Below are positions 60,026 through 64,000 of a stretch of 64,000 bases of DNA, in pieces (the first letter of the stretch is position 1; each line of letters begins with the position of its first letter). The notes under the pieces were generated by a model, which ran no database searches, was not told the DNA's origin, and saw only the letters and a program-made list of their open reading frames with translations. Both the position numbers and the translations under genes were made by a program. Source of the DNA: Mercurialis annua (Eukaryota > Streptophyta > Magnoliopsida > Malpighiales > Euphorbiaceae); the NCBI RefSeq assembly GCF_937616625.2, contig NC_065576.1, positions 36,358,628 to 36,422,627 on the forward strand. Direction: 5' to 3'.

Positions 60026-61379
60026 TAAAATAGGAAATTAATTTGATTTCAACAAGTACCTAACATAAACGGTAAATACTTATCAAATAATATTATAATT
60101 AAAGCCTAAAAATAATAATAATAGAACAACACAAAATCAGTCAAAAACTAATACAGTTTCAATTGAGATATAGTAACATAGCCAACTAAAATCAGTCAAA
60201 AATTAATATTAAGTTCTTCCAATAACTTACCACTTGTAGGATCAACGTGTACAAAGAAGCTTGTTGTAACTATGAGATAACAGAGAATGAGCAACCTGTA
60301 AGAAATATAAAGTTTAAGTAGAGTTTTAAATTCCTATTTCTGGAAATAGAAAGGAATCATAGGTATATTAAAATGACTGGCTGCCAGTAAACTTGAAGTC
60401 CTAAACTATACAAAGAGCAGATCACTGTATAGAGAAAAAACAAAGGAAAGACAAACCAGTTGCTAGAGCAGAGGTAATAGGATTACAAACAACAGCAATT
60501 TACAATTTCAGTAGTAAGAAGAGCTGCCAAGGTAAACCAAAAAAGGTTTTAAGTCGGAAAAAATATCAACACTACATAATGCAATAACAACACATATAAG
60601 AACAGAAATTTGTAAGAGATAGCAACAAACAGAAAATAATTTCCAACACATAAGAAAAAAGAAGAAGATATTCAAATTTTTTTAGATAGGTAACCTACCA
60701 CATGAAACTCAAAAGTCAAAATCACTCATAAGAAAAAAATGTAAGGAACTAACCTTCAATTTACTTCCAACAAACAAAATCCACAAGAAAAATTGAAACT
60801 GGCACAAAACCTAACAACTACACATTTCAAATTGAAACCAATTAAATTCAAAACTAAGTAAAGTTGAAATGAATTTCAATGAAGAAGAAGAAGAAACGGC
60901 AGTAGAAATATAAAGTAACAGGGCACATAAACAAAAAGACTAAGAACAATGTATTAAAAGTAAAAGATTAAAGATAGTCAATACCGCCAAAGTTAATAAA
61001 TATTTAGTTTTCTAAAAAGGGAAATTAACAGTTAAAATACAAAACCTACAAGTATTTATCTAAAACTTGTGGTTTGAGCTGATTTACTGTATACATCATC
61101 AAAACTGGACCTCTCAATTAGAAAATGAATTTTAGATTGTTATAATTGGTCACTGTACGTTCTAAAAAATGAAGTAACAAGTAATCATGGTGGTAAAATT
61201 ATGTAAGTTGCCAAAACTAATCACAGACCTTATAAATAAATTAAAATTTGATAAGAACAAAAGTATATTACCTTAACTAAACGATGATTGAAAAATATAA
61301 AAGAAAATAGGATCTGCAAATGTAAGAGGAGAGTAAGCAGTAGTTTTAATGTCACTAGAACAATAAACCTAAACCTAAA
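60026..61379 (-). other. CACTA 5' region, no second gene found
   Basis: About 1.4 kb upstream of the transposase ATG, AT-rich with stops in all frames. No TNPA-like gene is recognisable. It would hold the leader, possible introns and promoter of the transposase. Confidence 0.5.
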
Positions 61380-61600
61380 ACAAAAATAAAATCAATACTA
61401 AAACCTAAAACATCAGTGCACAATAAACTTAAAACAAAATCAAAATCAATACTAAAACCTAAAACAAAATCAAAATCAATACTAAAATCTAAAACAAAAT
61501 CAAAATCAATATTAAAACCTAAAACAAAATCAAAATCAATACTAAAATCTAAAACAAAATCAAAATCAATATCAAACCTAAAACAACATCAAAATCAGTT
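61380..61600. repeat. Minisatellite of about 30 bp in the CACTA 5' region
   Basis: Five to six head-to-tail copies of a unit with core aaaacaaaatcaaaatcaat and alternating ending (tactaaaacct or tactaaaatct). Frames through it give Lys/Ser-rich repeats without meaning. Confidence 0.85.
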
Positions 61601-61884
61601 TTAATCTCTTTACTAACCTCAGAATAGATTCCCAAGGAGGTAATTTGAACTTTGAGCACCGCTTTAGATTGCTAATCGATGAAAAACTCAATAGAGAAGC
61701 ATCACTGAATCAATTACTTGTTGAATCATCCATGAATAGTGTATAGCTGAAAAAGAACAAAAAGGATCGAAGAGATTTGAATCAATGTTCGTATTTTTTA
61801 ATTAATGCAAAAATGATAAAATTGTGAAAGCATCGTGAAAGCATCGTGAAAGAGATTTGAAAATTTTCTTTTTTGCCCTTAATG

Positions 61885-62035
61885 AACGTAGAGACGGTTT
61901 AAACCGTCTCTATTTACCTACGAAATTAAAAACCATCTCTAAACAACGCCGTTAACTCTTAGGTTTTATAAATTACTGGCACTGTTCAAAACCGTCTCTA
62001 ATAATTTGCCGGGAAAGCAGCAATTTGGTGTAGTG
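61885..62035 (-). repeat. CACTA terminal inverted repeat and subterminal repeats
   Basis: The end at 62035 reads CACTACACCAAATTGC inward. Subterminal copies of the motif accgtctct (or accatctct) lie near 61904, 61931 and 61991, and a perfect 22-bp palindrome (AGAGACGGTTT and its complement) near 61892-61913. Such subterminal motifs are the usual binding sites of CACTA regulatory proteins. Confidence 0.82.
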
Positions 62036-62690
62036 AATTAAACGAGGTAGATTTTTGGTCAAAACTAAAAAACTACCCTAGGCCCTGTTAAAATCACGGA
62101 GTTTTTTTCTATCATTAATCATTATCTAATTGAAATTAAATTACATGTTTCATTTGTTTTAAAATCAATTTATTATATTGAATAGGTTACATTTTATTAA
62201 AAATATTTATCAAAGAATTTATGTCAAAAAAGAATTATCAATTAAATTTATAATAAATAAATTACTGTATAAAAGCTGTGAATTACACATAATAAAATTT
62301 ATTATGTATTTATAATAAAAATAATATATTACTACCTAGATGAATGTGGTAGTATAAAGATTCAAACACGGAATCTCTACAAATTCTTACAATATTTTTT
62401 TTTTAGAAGATAACATCAAATTAACAAGGCATTTCCTAATGAACTAGGAGCAAATTTTTTTAATACATCAAGAATTGCATATAAATAATTTTTTCAATAT
62501 GGAAGTGGTCAAGTGGCGCTGCCTTGTTCAGTTGCGATTAATTACGCATTTATACACAGTGGAAACTGCATTATTAAAGACAAATATATGGTTGGAACTT
62601 AAATATAAATGACAACATGATCCATCATTGACTGCCATCATATCAGGGATTAAAGTCAATCACATAACTTCAGAATTGTTGACGATTCAT
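62036..62690. other. AT-rich spacer, nothing recognised
   Basis: Low-complexity AT-rich DNA between the CACTA terminus and the next transposon-like block. No gene, RNA or element ends seen. Confidence 0.5.
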
Positions 62691-63072
62691 ACTGAAATTT
62701 TCCATCGATGCCAATATCCACCACGGCTTTATGATGGTTTTAATTCCGTCACAAATTATAATGGATTTATGACGGTATTTTCCGTCACAAAATATTACGA
62801 CAGACGAGTGGAACTAGCATACTATTTCTTTTTGAGAGGCCAAATATATAGAAATAATTAGATTTTTTATAAAGAAAAAAAGTTAAAAGGGATTTTTTAT
62901 TAAAAAAAAGTACTATATGCCTGGTTCCGCCCTTCATAACTGATATGTGAAGGAAACTACGGTAATAAAAACTTTATAACAACACTATCCATCTCAATAT
63001 TTTAAACCCCGTCATAATTTTCTTACAAATTTGTGACAGTTTTTTCCGCCACAAATATGCGTCACAGTAGTG
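62691..63072. mobile_element. Second CACTA-like terminus, one-ended
   Basis: The end at 63072 reads inward CACTACTGTGACGCATATTT and continues with GGCGGAAAAAACTGTCAC. Inward repeats such as ttccgtcacaaa (near 62746 and 62788) resemble subterminal motifs. I found no matching CACTAC terminus on the left, so this is a deleted or degraded non-autonomous element. It ends six bases from the P450 stop codon. Confidence 0.6.
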
Positions 63073-63078
63073 TACTTC

Positions 63079-63708
63079 CTACTGTGCATCATAAAGTTGA
63101 GGAGCAAGGCGTGGGGTAAGAACGATTTGAAGCGGAGTTAGCTTCGGAAGAACTATTTCTGGAGCTTCTCTCATATCCACCGGCTCATTTAATGGGGTTG
63201 ACATATCAAATGCCTGAATCAATCTCGCAAGGCTCAAATGCATTACTTGCATTGCCAAATTGATTCCAGGACAAGATCTTCTTCCCCTGCTGAATGGCAA
63301 GTACTCAAAGTTCTGACCTGTAACATCCAAATGTGCTTTGCTTGTCAGAAATCTCTCAGGTACGAATTCTTCGGGATCTGACCAAACATCAGGCTCTCTA
63401 TGCAACTTCCATAGATGTGTGATGATACGAGTGCCTTTCGGAATGTAGTATCCCGAGATGTAACAATCTTCAGCTGCCTGTCGCGGAATTCCTAGTGGAC
63501 CTGGTGGATACAATCGCAGGGTTTCTTTAATTACTGCATTGAGATACACCAGTTTTTCTATATCGGAAACTTCAACTCGTCGATCTTTCCCTACTTTGAT
63601 GTCTAGTTCTTCTTGAGCACGCTCTAATGCCTGTCTGTTGTTCAACAAGTTGGACAAAGCCCATATTGTACCAATTGCAGTTGTATCCGAACCTGCAAGT
63701 ATAATAGC
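63079..63708 (-). CDS. Cytochrome P450, CYP82-like, last exon
   Basis: 210 codons including the TAG stop. The exon starts at 63708 after the acceptor ttttttcag. I-helix AGSDTT (oxygen activation) near residues 5-10; ExxR in VIKETLRLYPPGPLGIPR; TRIITHLWKLHREPDVWSDPEEFVPERF; haem ligand motif FSRGRRSCPG (63265-63294), matching FxxGxRxCxG. The ending LTPRLAPQLYDAQ is of normal length for the family. The phase-0 intron just before the I-helix and the motif spellings fit CYP82, a eudicot family of microsomal monooxygenases in specialised metabolism. The N-terminal anchor and most of the first exon lie beyond the window. Substrate cannot be told. The 3' untranslated region must lie in transposon sequence. 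Confidence 0.9.
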   Translation of the reverse strand, partial: AIILAGSDTTAIGTIWALSNLLNNRQALERAQEELDIKVGKDRRVEVSDIEKLVYLNAVIKETLRLYPPGPLGIPRQAAEDCYISGYYIPKGTRIITHLWKLHREPDVWSDPEEFVPERFLTSKAHLDVTGQNFEYLPFSRGRRSCPGINLAMQVMHLSLARLIQAFDMSTPLNEPVDMREAPEIVLPKLTPLQIVLTPRLAPQLYDAQ

Positions 63709-63937
63709 CTGAAAAAATTGGAGTTTCAAAGATCAAATTTATGTTGAAATGGAAAAATTAAAAGGTTGTTAGCCTATATGGTACGAAACCTTTGCCCTCT
63801 TCGTTTCAATTAGGAATTGAGTTCGAAACTTATTTTTAACGAAACGACGCAGCACCATTTGATCTCGAGTTCAAATCATTGAGTTCAAGTCCTAATGTGA
63901 AGAAACAAAAATGACAAAACTAAAAGAGAGATTATAC
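63709..63937 (-). other. Intron of the CYP82-like gene
   Basis: 229 bp with GT at 63937-63936 and AG at 63710-63709 on the minus strand, T-rich before the acceptor, phase 0. Confidence 0.85.
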
Positions 63938-64000
63938 CGTTGCTGTAGCTTTGATAATGGTTTCACGCTTCAATCCAATAGTCTCATCATCCTCAACAAC
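63938..64000 (-). CDS. Cytochrome P450, CYP82-like, end of the preceding exon (partial)
   Basis: 21 codons, VVEDDETIGLKRETIIKATAT, open at the window edge. Joined to the next exon it gives IIKATATAIILAGSDTT, which keeps the family's spacing between the KAT motif and the I-helix AGSDTT. Confidence 0.85.

Larger units (their letters stand above)
44658..62035 (-). mobile_element. CACTA transposon remnant with F and E nested inside
   Basis: Minus-strand TNP2-type transposase pieces at 44658-44972 and 58054-60025, a non-coding 5' region, and one terminus at 62035 that reads CACTACACCAAATTGC on the minus strand. Subterminal repeats of AGAGACGGTTT lie at 61890-62000. The opposite terminus is absent: sequence switches to element A at 44657. 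The right flank begins aat, the possible 3-bp duplication, which cannot be checked without the left end. Confidence 0.88.

Noticed and set aside
61416..61604. 62-codon Lys/Ser repeat frame
   Set aside because: Translation of the 30-bp minisatellite; no start context or similarity.

Overview
The window is plant nuclear DNA, almost certainly from a eudicot. It carries an S1/SPH-type self-incompatibility homologue and a CYP82-like cytochrome P450, with AT-rich spacers, Ty3/gypsy chromoviruses of the Tekay/Del type primed by initiator tRNA-Met, and a CACTA transposon. No prokaryotic signal is present. Only about 2 kb derives from ordinary host genes; the rest is nested transposons, as in gene-poor heterochromatin.

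Layout. (1) 1-1207: flank and 5' part of an SPH gene, cut at 1208. (2) 1208-16308 plus 44529-44657: element A, minus strand, a tandem remnant in the order (element sense) pol end - LTR - gag/pol - LTR - gag start, truncated at both ends and without flanking target duplications. Its central gag-pol has two nonsense codons and is split by a solo LTR (G, 5397-8424, duplication caaca). (3) 16309-44528: element B, minus strand, non-autonomous (duplication agctc), inserted in the truncated pol of A. Inside B sit C (19478-30822, plus strand, full length with one long gag-pol frame, duplication taaac) and D (33753-40215, minus strand, short non-coding internal region, duplication aatac). (4) 44658-62035: a decayed CACTA element (TNP2 gene, minus strand) whose left end is lost at the junction with A. 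Its transposase gene is interrupted by F, a solo LTR of another family (44973-58048, duplication atatt), which is interrupted by E (45076-56689, minus strand, full length with intact gag-pol, duplication aattc). (5) 62036-63072: AT-rich spacer and one end of a second CACTA-like element. (6) 63079-64000: 3' exons of a CYP82-like P450, minus strand, running off the window.

Differences I counted by eye between paired LTRs follow the nesting: D about 1, E about 3, C about 4, B about 14, A about 18. C and E are recent; E is the best candidate for a competent autonomous element.

No new enzymatic system is visible. The most interesting structure is non-coding: a short stem-loop kept in all ten Tekay-type LTRs with compensatory base changes between families; clusters of tight CG-containing hairpins with different sequences in the LTRs of A, E, D and F; and a leader block near the primer binding site shared by coding elements and the non-coding element B (core also in D), a candidate for recognition in trans.
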